Shown piece after piece: positions 1 to 9,728 of a DNA stretch of 64,000 nucleotides (within the stretch, counting starts at the first letter, position 1; every line of letters starts with the position of its first letter). Origin of the DNA: Crotalaria pallida (lineage: Eukaryota > Streptophyta > Magnoliopsida > Fabales > Fabaceae); the NCBI GenBank assembly GCA_037953625.1, contig CM075654.1, forward strand, positions 21,941,501-22,005,500, written 5' to 3'. The notes beneath the pieces are model-generated. The model was not told the origin of the DNA and ran no database searches. It worked only from the letters and a program-made list of their open reading frames with translations. The translations under genes were made by a program, and so were the position numbers.

Positions 1-779
1 CTAAAAACAACAATTGAAGGAAATCGAAATTATGTAACTCCTAAAATACCAATTATAAAACCCTAAAAATAGCAATTGAAGGAAATCGAAGGAGACAAGG
101 AGGAGTAGTCAAGTTGAGCTTACCTCTCCAAGGGACAAGGAGGAGTGTTTGAGGCAGGGAAGAAGAACGCTGCTGCTACTATTGCCGTCCACACTGCTGC
201 TGCCATCGCCAACGATGATGCTGCCGTCAACGAGTTTTGGGGTGTGGTGGCTGCGATGGTTTTGGAGTTTTTGGGGTGTTGGGTATTGCTTGAAGAAACA
301 TATGGCTTGTACTGCTTAGAACTTTGAAGGCTGAGAGTAAGTGTGAGGTTGTGTGATTGGTATGAACGGAGGTTGCGAGCGGTGGTTGGTCTCGAGCGAT
401 GGCGGGTTCGAATCAGAGGTCGCGATCGTGGTGTCTGGTACGGAGGTCGCGAGCGGTGGCTGGTACGGTACGGTGGTCTCGAGCGGTGACTGGTTCAAAT
501 CGGAGGGAAAGAGAGAGTGGTAGCGACGGGAGAGTGGTGTGGCCGGCCCTAATTTGAGAAATCTCTGTTTCTCTCTCCCTATGACATATCTCCCTACTTA
601 ATGGCAATTCGATGGGTTTAGTTAAAGGAGTACCTTTTTTTAATTATTTTTTTTAATTTTTTTTAAATTATTTAATCTTATTGGCAACGATAATGTCGTT
701 GCAGAAAACATGTGTTTTTAGCAACGACTTTTTTTAGTCGTTGTAAAGGTCGTTGCAATAAATGGTTTTTTTTGTAGTG
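1..779. mobile_element. Right end of a CACTA (En/Spm) DNA transposon, truncated by window edge
   Basis: Positions 771-779 read tttgtagtg, the reverse complement of CACTACAAA, the terminal sequence of CACTA elements. Just inside are subterminal repeats of the word GCAACGAC/GTCGTTGC in both orientations (about 683-757), the usual transposase-binding region of this superfamily. The three bases after the end (tat, 780-782) would be the right TSD. The rest (1-600) is GC-richer and has only short overlapping open frames on both strands, none recognisable. The left end and any transposase lie outside the window, so autonomy cannot be judged. Confidence 0.8.
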
Positions 780-811
780 TATTTTAGAATTTATTCTTTT
801 AAAATGTATTT

Positions 812-1112
812 AGTAACACTATTGTGAAATGGTATTAGTTCATAAGACATAACTTTTCAAGAATTTATTACTTTGTACAGGTGCATCAGCATTGTTTCAG
901 AATTTATATTTTTAAATTATATTTAGAAACACTATTATGAAAGGGTGTTAGTCCATAAGACATATCTTTTCAAGAATTTTTTATTTTTTTAAAACTATTA
1001 TGAAAGGGTGTTAGTGCATAAGACATATCTTTTCAAGATTTTTTTTATTTTTTTAAAACGATTATGAAAGGATGTTAATTAATCCATAAATTATATCTTT
1101 TCAAGAATTTTT
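812..1112. repeat. Diverged tandem repeat, four units of about 55-65 bp
   Basis: The motif aacactattatgaaagg followed by gttagt-cataagacatatcttttcaag recurs at about 812, 928, 991 and 1058. The spacing is about 65 bp, with a longer first interval. Units differ by scattered substitutions and by the length of the poly-T/poly-A stretch between them. The array is AT-rich and non-coding. It lies just outside the CACTA end and I cannot assign it to a family. Confidence 0.7.
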
Positions 1113-1233
1113 TAATTTTTAAATAATAAATGACGTTGACACGTGACATATTTCATCTGTTCTCATTTTCCTAACTTTTATTGTGAGAATTTTATTTCAT
1201 GAGAAGTTTTCTGATTCAATATTTGATTTCGAA

Positions 1234-2193
1234 ATTATATAAGAGTTATAGATTCCAAACCCCATGAAATATCCCAAAACCCCAATTTTAACATGGAAAT
1301 TATCACATTATCCTAATTAAAAAATTAATAGGATATAAACCCCATATATTATCCACAAACCCCATCTTCTTTCTCTAATCATAAACCTCATAACTACCTA
1401 AACATAAAATCATTTCTAAACATAAACTTAAATCATTTCTTTCCTCTCCCCTCATTACCACTACACAGCACCACCACCACTACACTGCACAACACCATCA
1501 CAACAACATTACCGCACAACACCATCACAATAGCACAATCGCACAACACAACCACACCATACCACCGTAACAGCACAACCGCATAACACCACCGCAACAC
1601 CGCACACAACCGCAAGAAAAAAAATCGCAAAAGAGAAAAAAAAAAGGAAAAAAGTTACGGTCAAGAAAGTTAATAATGTTTGAAGAAATTGCAAGAAAGA
1701 AAAAATACAGGTTGGCCACTGTGGTAGCACCGTAGCATTAAAATGGAATGGAAAAGTTAGCCATACGAGGATTTTTTTTTCTGTTTTACGATTTTTCTTT
1801 TTTCTTTTTTTTTTTACGGTTGTGTGCGGTGTTGCGGTGGTGTTATGCGGTTGTGCTGTTACGGTGGTGTGGTGTGGCTGTGTTGTGCGATTGTGCTGTT
1901 GTGATGGTGTTGTGCGGTGGTGCTGTTGTGATGGTGTTGTGCAGTGTAGTGGTGGTGCTGTGTAGTGGTAATGAAGGAAGATAAAATAAATGATTTAGGT
2001 TTATGTTTAGAAATTATTTTATGTTTAGGTAGTTATGAGGTTTATGATTAGAGGAAGAAGATGGGGTATGTGGATAATATATGAGGTTTATATCTTATTA
2101 ATTTTTTAATTAAGATAATGTGGTAATTTCCATGTTAAAATTGGGGTTTGGGGATATTTCATGTGGTTTGTAATCTATAACTCATTATATAAT
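1234..2193. mobile_element. Foldback (long inverted-repeat) element, ~960 bp
   Basis: The left arm (about 1234-1640) and right arm (about 1785-2193) are inverted copies about 410 bp long, separated by a ~140-bp loop. The outer ends pair as TATAAGAGTTATAGATT with the complement of AATCTATAACTCATTATA. The inner parts pair as CCGCACACAACCG with CGGTTGTGTGCGG. Both arms yield the same short peptide containing LRLCAVLRWCYAV on opposite strands, which is an artefact of the palindrome and not a gene. There is no transposase and no clear TSD. The size suits a non-autonomous Mutator-like or foldback element, but the family is not recognised. A transcript would form a long hairpin. Confidence 0.75.
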
Positions 2194-2676
2194 AGTGTTT
2201 GATATGCGTAAGGAAGATATCATTAATAGAAATAGATATGTAAAACAACAAGCATTGTATTCTTGAAAGTTGAATGTTTAAACGGGGAATAAAAAGTTTT
2301 AAAATAAGACAAGTAAACAGTAACGAGTTTTCTTTGATATGAAGACCATTATTGACATGGACCGGTTGTCTGTGGCACTGGCATATACATTGATACATTG
2401 ATAAATTGATGACTGGCCAATGCCATTGTTACCGAGTTTACACGACAATATACAACGCCATCCGCACTCCAAATATCTTTGACTGAGCCAACAGTAGTTG
2501 TTGGTCAATATATATTTAAGAAAATTGTTATTTTATCCTCAATCTATTTCTATTTATCTATTATAATATTATTACATAAAAATATATATATTTTAAAAAA
2601 TATAATTTTTTTTCTTTATTTTTATTGTATCAGAGTCTGTTTTGATGTTCATAATAGAATAAAGATATAATATGAT
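2194..2676. other. AT-rich non-coding stretch, nothing recognised
   Basis: This lies between the foldback element and the hAT end. It has short open frames only, no repeat structure that I can see and no recognisable protein. Confidence 0.5.
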
Positions 2677-3800
2677 CAAGGATGTCTTAACATTTTGAGG
2701 GCTCGTGCAAAAAATAAATAATGAGGTTCTCTTAAAAATTTAAAAAAAATTAAATAGTTAAAAATAATTATAATTCATGTAATTTAATCATAGTACAAAC
2801 TCTTGATTCACTCCCAACAATAAATATTGAAAAATGTTATTTTTTTAGTTTTCTTTAAAGCAAAATTATCGATAAATTTATGTAATCAACTTTCTCCAAG
2901 ATATGATTCTCAATTTTTATTAATGCTAATCCACGTACAATTCATATTCATCAACATCGGATTTATCATTGTCCCTAAGAACCTTTTCTAAATGGTCACA
3001 ACAAAATTTTAGGTTCATCTAACGAAAGCAAATTTTTAGAAGTAAATAGGAAACTAAAAAAAATTCATATTCTTGGTAATGCTCAAATCTCCTAACCAAT
3101 AACCCAATTGTTTAATCAGCAATGTGCAAGAAAAAATTAATCATAAATGATTATTCCATAAATTGCAAAGATATATCACTTGGATTTTCATCAAAATGTT
3201 TTTTATTCGAATTTCACGCCTTTCGATAAATACCTGATCAACATTCAATTCGTTGGTAATCTTTTTTTCAGCCTTCATAGCTTCAGAAAAAACAGTTTCT
3301 CTATACTATTTAAAAAAAAGGTAATCAACCCTTTTACCTTTTCAATAACAACATCAATAAACGTATTTTGATTGCAAACACTTGATAACCAAATTGATAG
3401 CATATAATATTTCAAACCAAATTACTAATATAAACAAGAATTCAAAATCGCCAAGCTCATTTTTTGTTAAGGACTTTGCTTCACTTCTAATTTTAGAATG
3501 ATTATCACTTTCTACTACTTGAAGTAGAGCTTAAGGGATTTCTGAAATTTGAATTCTTATAATTTTAATATTATCGATACGACTCATTTCGACGAGTGAC
3601 TGATAATAATTTAAGGGTCAACCTTTTTACAATGCCTTTCAAAATATGTCATCCCATGATAGAATTTGCAAATATAGAATAAATCGTTCTATGACACCAA
3701 AAAATCCCAGCTTTATCACAAGTATGTCACATAATGTCAAATTAAGACTATGACAACCACAAAAAGTATAAATAGTTAGAGGTTTTTTTAATAACATAAA
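2677..3800 (-). pseudogene. Decayed hAT transposase (DUF4371/ZMYM1-like) with 3' terminal region
   Basis: On the minus strand several conserved blocks of the plant hAT transposase with a DUF4371 domain can be read despite many stops. Near 3750 there is GCHSLNLTLCDI followed by FFGVI and a WDDIF-like block. About 3600-3400 gives a block resembling IQISEIPKALLQVVESDN, then EAKSLTKNELGDFEFL. Near 2930-2850 is the C-terminal end of the hAT dimerisation region. The non-coding 3' tail ends at 2677 with text resembling the CAGGGCCG..TTTTGAGGGC termini of this family. No frame stays open beyond about 60 codons, and the 5' part is lost near the SINE at 3835. It cannot encode active enzyme. Confidence 0.8.
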
Positions 3801-3834
3801 TATTTTTTTTTGTTGAACTATTATTTTAATATTT

Positions 3835-3953
3835 TTTTTTGGTTTGCACCCTGGTATCCGGCCAACTGGGCTGACTAATCCAGTTCAAAGGGGGTCCCGG
3901 GATTAAGGTTTTATTCCTCTCCCAACATTGTTGTGGGGGATCGAACCGTGGTT
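3835..3953 (-). mobile_element. SINE copy 1, 5'-truncated
   Basis: A 16-bp TSD, tattattttaatattt, flanks the insertion (3819-3834 and 3954-3969). Read on the minus strand it starts with GGTTCGATCCCC, an excellent match to a tRNA box B (GGTTCGANNCC). It ends in an A-tail (T-run at about 3832-3841 on the plus strand). It aligns over its full length with copy 2 at 4207-4341. Box A is missing because the copy is 5'-truncated right at box B. Confidence 0.85.
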
Positions 3954-3965
3954 TATTATTTTAAT

Positions 3966-4525
3966 ATTTAGAAGTATAGTAAAGTATATATGGTATAAAA
4001 GATTAATAAAAACGGTGGGATCCTAAAAATTTGGAACCCTGTGTGACGTAGGAACCAAACCAAACTCTTGAGAAGATCAATCTCAACACGTATCCTCCAA
4101 AATGTACTTTTTAAGTGGATAAAAGTAAGATGACCAGTCTTTAACATAGTGCCAAACTGCATTTCCACCTAGAGAGAAAACTTTGAGCTTATAGTTCAAA
4201 TAGTAGCTAGGGGATGTACTTGTTAGGGAGAACTATGGTTTGATTCCTCGCAACAATGTTGAAAGAGGAATAAAACCTTAATATCAAAATTCCCTCGAAC
4301 TGGATTAGTCGGCTCAGTAGATCGAATACCAAGATAAAAAAAAATAGTAGTTCTGAATTCGGCACCCCCTTGGCTGCTTTAATTTGTGCACTATATTCTC
4401 TTTGCCCATAAAAAATGGTCTCCATTAGGAAGTGATCAGCTACCTTCCACCGCCCATCGTATAGAGCATGGTTATAGTCCTTCTTTGCTGAAAAATATAC
4501 TAGGTAATAGTCTTTTGGCATCTCA
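3966..4525 (-). pseudogene. LINE ORF1-like (DUF4283) fragment, split by a SINE
   Basis: Minus-strand frame 4207-4521 begins with a block containing YYLVYFSAKKDYNHALYDG and WKVADH, resembling the DUF4283 domain of plant non-LTR retrotransposon ORF1 proteins. After the SINE at 4207-4341 a second minus frame (3968-4168) has FGTMLKTGHLTFIH and RVEIDL, which correspond to the next part of that domain (usual form GTMLKID..TSIHSRG..ARICVEIDL). The zinc knuckle and all of ORF2 (endonuclease and reverse transcriptase) are absent. It is a short decayed fragment. The assignment rests on remembered family motifs. Confidence 0.55.
4207..4341 (+). mobile_element. SINE copy 2, full-length tRNA-derived
   Basis: A TSD aaatagtag is present at 4198-4206 and again at 4342-4350, directly after an A-run. 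The 5' part starts tagctaggggatg, a degenerate box A (TRGCNNAGNNGG). About 25 bp further on is GGTTTGATTCC, a one-base variant of box B. The body (caacaatgttg, gaggaataaaaccttaat, ctggattagtcggctcag) matches copy 1 in inverted orientation. The two copies sit about 370 bp apart and arose by independent insertions, because their TSDs differ. Confidence 0.85.
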
Positions 4526-4919
4526 ACAACATTGACAGTGCCTTAATGAACCCAGTCCCGCTGAATTGTATTTTCAATATCACAACGTTTTTAAAATCAC
4601 ATTTTCTATATTACAAGAAATATTCCAATCCCAATTAAGGTATGTTTCAATTTTCATTCTGTAGCTATACAAATTTATTGTAACATCTGAAAATATACTT
4701 CAACTCATTTTTTTTAAGCTTGTTGTAAAAGGTTTAACTCTTTTTAGCTTATGTATCAAAAAACTTTTGTTGAAAAAGACAAAATTCACTTAAGTAATAT
4801 ATACGTCTCGAAAAAATTAGTCCCAACCATTGGCCATGGACACCGTTCATAAAGAAAAGAAAGAGCAATAGTAATTATATTAAATTAAATTAAAGTTTAT
4901 GCCTATATATAAAAATAAA
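4526..4919. other. AT-rich non-coding stretch, nothing recognised
   Basis: No open frame longer than about 30 codons, no repeat and no RNA gene could be supported here. Confidence 0.5.
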
Positions 4920-5360
4920 TTAGGCGTAAATGCCAAAATGGTGACGGTGAATATTGAGTCCTTTGAAATTGATCCCTGCAAAAAAAAAAATTTGGTTTTG
5001 ATCTCTGCATTTAGAAAATGTTTTGGTTTTGATTCCTCATGTTAAATGTGGATGGAAAACACCGAAAACGTAATGTATTACATTCTATAACCAACTAATG
5101 ATGATATTCTTGTATTAATTCTCAAAGGTAAAAAATACAACTTTCATTACACAAGAGAACTAATTTAAAAATCATGACAGTAGAGGTACCAAAATCTATC
5201 AAATCTGATAACAGAGTGACCAAAACAAATTACCAACATAATTATGGAGACCTAAATTTAACAAGAGGGACCAAAACAAAAACATTTTGTAAATGTAGGG
5301 ATTAAAATCAATTTTTTTTTGCCTAGACCAAATAAGGACCATTTTGATATTTATGTTAAT
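4920..5360. mobile_element. MITE-like palindromic element, ~440 bp
   Basis: Left-arm text (aatgccaaaatgg, then gatccctgcaaaaaaa, gcatttagaaaatgtttt, tcctcatgttaaat) recurs inverted in the right arm (atttaacaagaggga, aaaacattttgtaaatg, then ccattttgatattta). Arms are about 135 bp with ~75-80% apparent pairing and an internal AT-rich spacer. It has no coding capacity. The word set (dispersed gggaccaaaaca-type phrases) is typical of abundant legume palindromic repeats, but I cannot name the family. Confidence 0.6.
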
Positions 5361-6393
5361 AAATTAAATTGAAATACATTGTGTGTTGAAAATATCTCAT
5401 TACTAGCTATCTTTATCATCCAACTCCGGGACAAATTGTAAAAAACAAGAGAGGACTACTAGGGAGGAATCTTGCCCAAAGGTAAAAATGGCTTTACTAG
5501 TTGACTTGATTTCGGACAATATTATGCTATCAAAGTCTACTTCACGACGCCTACGCACAAAACATTACACCCACACCTTCGTATACTCCGGACGAAAAGC
5601 GAAAAAGAAAAGAACATTCTTTGTTTTTTCGAGTAACGAGGGACATGTGTTTTTTTTTTTTTTTTTTATAAATACTTGCTTCATCAATAATTTATTTACA
5701 ATTAACATACGTTATCTTTTTAACTAATTTATCAACAGGATAGATTGTTTTTCGTTTTTTCTCATACCTAAGGCGAAAAAATAACAAGTGCCTCTTTTTA
5801 GTACGAGTAAAACCATCCAATGGAAATAAGGTTTAAATATATTTTTAGTTTTGATTTTAGTAGCTTAAATTTGTTTTTTCAACTTTCAGTGATTTTTTTA
5901 ATTATTTTGGTGTTAGTCCAAGATTATGAATTGTCAATAACACAATTTGTCATGTTGTTAATTAGAATCACATGTGTTTCTTGTGGGTATTACACATGAC
6001 ATTATCACTAAAGATTAAAATCGAAAATCTGAAATATGTAAAATCCAAAATAATTAGTTTATAAAAACTAAAACTAATCACCAAATTTCAAAGATTGAAA
6101 TCTAAATTGCCTACATTTAATCCTAGTAATAACAAATGTGTAAAATTTAAGCCCGCAAATAAATATAAACACAATGAATGTGTATTGGGCTTCTATATTC
6201 ATAATTCCTAAAGTTGTTTTAAAAGAGAATGAGAAGAAATGCAGACAATTCCTATAGGGACTAAACTCAAATGGTCACTATACTGCTGCAGTAGCCTAGT
6301 GTACAATCTCCAGACCGAAAGCAAATGGTGGGTTGAATTTCAGAAATACAATCCTTTGGTACGTGGCTGCTATTGGAAAACAAGTATGGTATA
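5361..6393. other. Non-coding stretch left of the retroelement nest
   Basis: Contains an AT-rich region with a poly-T tract near 5650 and a weak palindrome at about 5830-6130 (gtttaaatatatttttag versus ctacatttaatcct inverted) that may be another degraded MITE. Open frames at 5488-5727 and 6239-6487 match no family I recognise and have no supporting features. The last five bases before the nest (gtata, 6389-6393) are the expected left TSD of copia element A. Confidence 0.5.
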
Positions 6394-6511
6394 TGTTGAA
6401 TCAAAGGTTTTGATGAAGACAAATGAACAAGCTCGGTTTGATGACGACAAATATATCAGGTGCTCGGTTCTCGGCCAAGGGTTTTGATGAAGACAAATGA
6501 ATCAGCTTAGG
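6394..6511 (+). repeat. Copia A 5' LTR, piece 1
   Basis: Starts TGTTGAATCAAAGG and contains two copies of gttttgatgaagacaaatga (6408 and 6481 regions). The last five bases, ttagg (6507-6511), are the target site duplicated by element B and reappear at 32045-32049. Confidence 0.8.
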
Positions 6512-7211
6512 TGTAACACCCTATTTGAATTTTAGCCTTAAAACGAAAATTTGGACTTGAAAATTTCTTATTTAAGCAGTTATAATAATTGTCAAAATAA
6601 TATTTCCTTTCATTAATACTGAATTATCAGAGTTATAGCGGCAGACTTTAGTTCAAACGTAAGGCGTGAGAGTAAAACAACATAATTACATTCATCCAAT
6701 TAACCAAAATACAAAATACATGAGCAGTGCTTTAGCTCGGCCAACTGGCCGAGGCCTAACTTAGTTCTCCAACTCAATAACTTACTCTCCCTGTGAGGGA
6801 GAGTGATCCTGCTCGGTCGGGGACTGCGTCTGCTCGGACTCAGTACCTGAAAAATGGTAAGGAGGTGAGCATTACACAGAACTTAAGTAAGCAGTTTCTA
6901 ATATGACATACCAAACTACCAAGCCAAACACAAATAGTCAATTAGCATGTATAACAAATAATTAATCATATACACGTCTCATGCATACAACCTCATTTTG
7001 CTCGGTCCATATCATTATCCAGCATATCTATTACCTACCAATTTTTACCACTCTTATCCGATTGATCCCTCTTGTACACGTCTCCCCAACTCCTACCTTT
7101 GATCTCTCGGTCGTTACTTTCATTTCTCGGTATCCATTTTCTCTCTCGATCTCATTACTCATATCTTTTACATATTTTACAATCTTTTACTCTTCTCGGC
7201 TGCATACACCC
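6512..7211 (-). repeat. Element B 3' LTR, outer part (cut by element C)
   Basis: Begins tgtaacaccctatttg and matches 29651-30350. Element C inserted after ctgcatacaccc; the duplicated target caccc (7207-7211) recurs at 23345-23349. The conserved acceptor (minus-strand TTTTTCAG^GTACTGAG, near 6840) and the stem-loop at 6785-6803 lie here. Confidence 0.9.
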
Positions 7212-8112
7212 TGTAACACCCTATAATTAATTACCCTTAATTCCCCTTAACTTAAAAATACAGGCTTAAAAATTCCTTTTTAATTTATGAAAATCAACCG
7301 TCAAACGAACGGAGTTTCGTTTGTTTTTCGGACATTACTAAATCTTCAACCTGATAAACGCATTTATGTAATATCAACAGTAGCCAGCAGGGCTCAAATA
7401 TAAGTATATAAGCATCATATAGTGGCCCTGAGGGCTCCACAGTAAAAGATCAGAAACAGTTTTCAGAGTGCCAGCAAAATGCAAAGTATGTAAATCAAGA
7501 AGCCATAACAACCACTATGCCCGAAAATGAACCATAAACCATGCCCTGAATGGAACTATCCTAAGCCTCACTCAAAAAGCATATACAGCACATATACATC
7601 AAATAATACGAAGGCTTAGGTCAAAAATAAATGTTTCTAAATCCCAACCCTATTCTCCCTGTGAGGGAGAGTAATCCTGCTCGGCCGATCCATGTGCATA
7701 CTCCAACTCAGTACCTGAAAAATGGTAAGGAGGTGAGTATTACACAATAAAATAGGGAAGCAGTTTCTATCATGCTATACTGAACCACCAAGCCAAACAC
7801 ACGTAATCAATTAAGCATTCCCAAACAATCCTTTTATTTTAATTTTCCATAATGGAAGTAGTTCTTTCATAGATTTAATTTCATCATTTCATACATTTCC
7901 AAAGTGTACAATTTGACATATTTCTCAATTTCAAATATAACATTTCAATTGTTTCTTTGTACCATCCACTAATCTTTTACCACACATAATTTTCCATTTG
8001 ATTCTCATATATGCCTTTTTCATCAAATCTTTTGATTTTCCATGATTTCTTTTCTGTTTACATATACCACGATTTTCTCATAACATTTGGAAATTTATTC
8101 ACGTGGATCCAT

Positions 8113-8512
8113 CATTGCGTATAGTCCCACAACCCGGACAACGTCTTACAGCTGCGCACTATGGCGTCTTACGCAATCTATGCGTACAGTCCCACAACCC
8201 GGACAATGCCTTACAAGATCTGGATCGCACAAGTCTATGCGTACAGTCCCACAACCCAGACAACGTCTTACAAGACATTAAGTCAAATCAGTCGATGCGT
8301 ACAGTCCCACAACCCGGACAACGTCTTACACGACCTCAAATCAAACCAGTCGATGCGTACAGTCCCACAACCCGAACAACGTCTTACACGACCTCAAATC
8401 GAACCAGTCGATGCGTACAATCCCACAACCCGGACAACGTCTTACACAACTTGATTCTCACCAGTCTAAGCGTACAGTCCCACAACCCGGACAATGTCTT
8501 ACAAGACATGGT
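8113..8512. repeat. GC-rich tandem array in C 3' LTR, seven ~58-bp units
   Basis: The core gtacagtcccacaaccc followed by ggacaacgtcttac repeats seven times with a spacer of about 26 bp. The partner LTR has six units. The period shifts the reading frame but leaves all frames open, which explains several overlapping 60-140 codon frames here that are not genes. The array lies inside the candidate LTR intron. Confidence 0.9.
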
Positions 8513-9308
8513 TCACACACTCTTTGTTCATTAAGTCTTTGAATTTCATTTTCAATTATTTCATTTGTTGTCAAACTCATGGACTTCATCAATTTATGCA
8601 TGCCATTATATTTTCACTTTCCAAAGAATCATTCATACCTATTCCAATCAACATGTTCACTATCATTCAAAAGTTCCAGACTCAACATAAATTAGCACAA
8701 TATCAACCTCTTAATCAAATATCATATTCACATTTAAGCCCAACACACATATCAATATCCTTTTATGCATGATCACATCTGAACATAATATTAACTACCC
8801 TAGGGTTTTTATTCTATTAACACATTTCTCCTAGCAACCCAATATATACACAATATAACCTACCCCCTAGAGTATGGTAACACAAACCTCCTTACCTCAA
8901 GTTCTTAGAGATAGAGAGAGAGTTTGTGCTTGTTGCACACTTGAGTAAGAGGCACAACTTAGAAGAAGAGGGAGAAACCTAAAATCAATAGAATAATAAG
9001 ACAAATTATTAATCTTTGCCCAAGAACTTGAGAGAAATTCGTATACCAAGCTAGAGCTCCCAAGATTGAAGATTGAAGCATCAAGGGAAGCATGAGAGAG
9101 AGAGAAATTCGAATTTCTAAGGGAGAGAAAGAGAAGAACTCAAACAACAATCACTTACTTGGAGCAACAAAGAGGGGCTTGAGGATGGATTTGGAGTGAT
9201 TCACTTGAGGCTTGATTGATTGGAATGAGAAATTTTGTGCCCTAGAGAGAGAGAGTTCGAATTTTTGCAAGAAACTAAGGTGTGGGTGCCTTTATTTTTT
9301 TCCTCAGC

Positions 9309-9413
9309 AGCAGTACTTAATCGATTAAGAGGCGATTAAGAGGCGATTAGGACTTTTCACTCAATCTGACGTTAATCGATTAAATTGCAGCTTAATCGAT
9401 TTAGCTGCACAAT
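9309..9413. promoter_or_regulatory. TTAATCGATTAA motif cluster in C 3' LTR
   Basis: Perfect or near-perfect copies of the palindrome TTAATCGATTAA occur at about 9318, 9373 and 9390, with half-sites gcgattaag between them. In element orientation the cluster lies in U3, just upstream of an AATAAAGG TATA-like box. The partner LTR retains only part of it (about 22998-23045). This is a candidate enhancer; the binding factor is unknown. Confidence 0.5.
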
Positions 9414-9693
9414 TTTGCAGTATCTAGACTTTGAAAGGCCATAACTTCTTCGTTACCCTTTGGATCTTCCTCAAATTTTAAAGCAAGCTTCCTCACCTAT
9501 CCTACTTCACATCCAATGGTGGAATTTATGTTTTAAGCTACCAATCTTGTTATTCTAATTTCCCTAAGTTCCTATGTTTTAAACCTAAGGTTGCATGCAC
9601 AATTGGCAAAGTTTCTAACTTATGTCCTCATTTCTTCTACCCTAAGACCATCACAACATAGATTACAATATAAATTAAGTTTGGAATGTTACA

Positions 9694-9706
9694 ATCCTCC
9701 CCACTT
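9694..9706 (-). other. Polypurine tract of element C
   Basis: Minus strand AAGTGGGGAGGAT lies immediately before the 3' LTR. It follows the TTTCGAGGACGAAAT phrase common to Tekay elements at the end of pol. Confidence 0.85.
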
Positions 9707-9728
9707 ACCCGTATTTCGTCCTCGAAAT

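Larger units (their letters stand above)
7212..9693 (-). repeat. Element C 3' LTR
   Basis: 2482 bp. It contains the stem-loop at about 7653-7671, a candidate intron whose acceptor is near 7715, a seven-unit tandem array at 8113-8512, and a cluster of TTAATCGATTAA motifs at about 9309-9413 next to the minus-strand TATA-like region. It is longer than its partner by one array unit and part of the AATCGATT cluster. Confidence 0.9.

Noticed and set aside
145..607. Short frames at the left edge as a possible host gene
   Set aside because: No recognisable protein, frames on both strands, and the region lies inside a CACTA end.
1433..1984. Several 60-78 codon frames sharing LRLCAVLRWCYAV
   Set aside because: They are the two arms of the same palindrome read on opposite strands; low-complexity and without gene signals.
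5488..5727. 79-codon frame
   Set aside because: Contains a homopolymer-encoded run of Phe and no other support.
8087..8534. Overlapping 64-143 codon frames, and a CRISPR-like look (31-bp conserved core with ~26-bp variable spacers)
   Set aside because: It is a plant LTR minisatellite: the array is duplicated in both LTRs of element C with unit-number change, spacers are related to each other, and all frames are open only because the repeat lacks stops.
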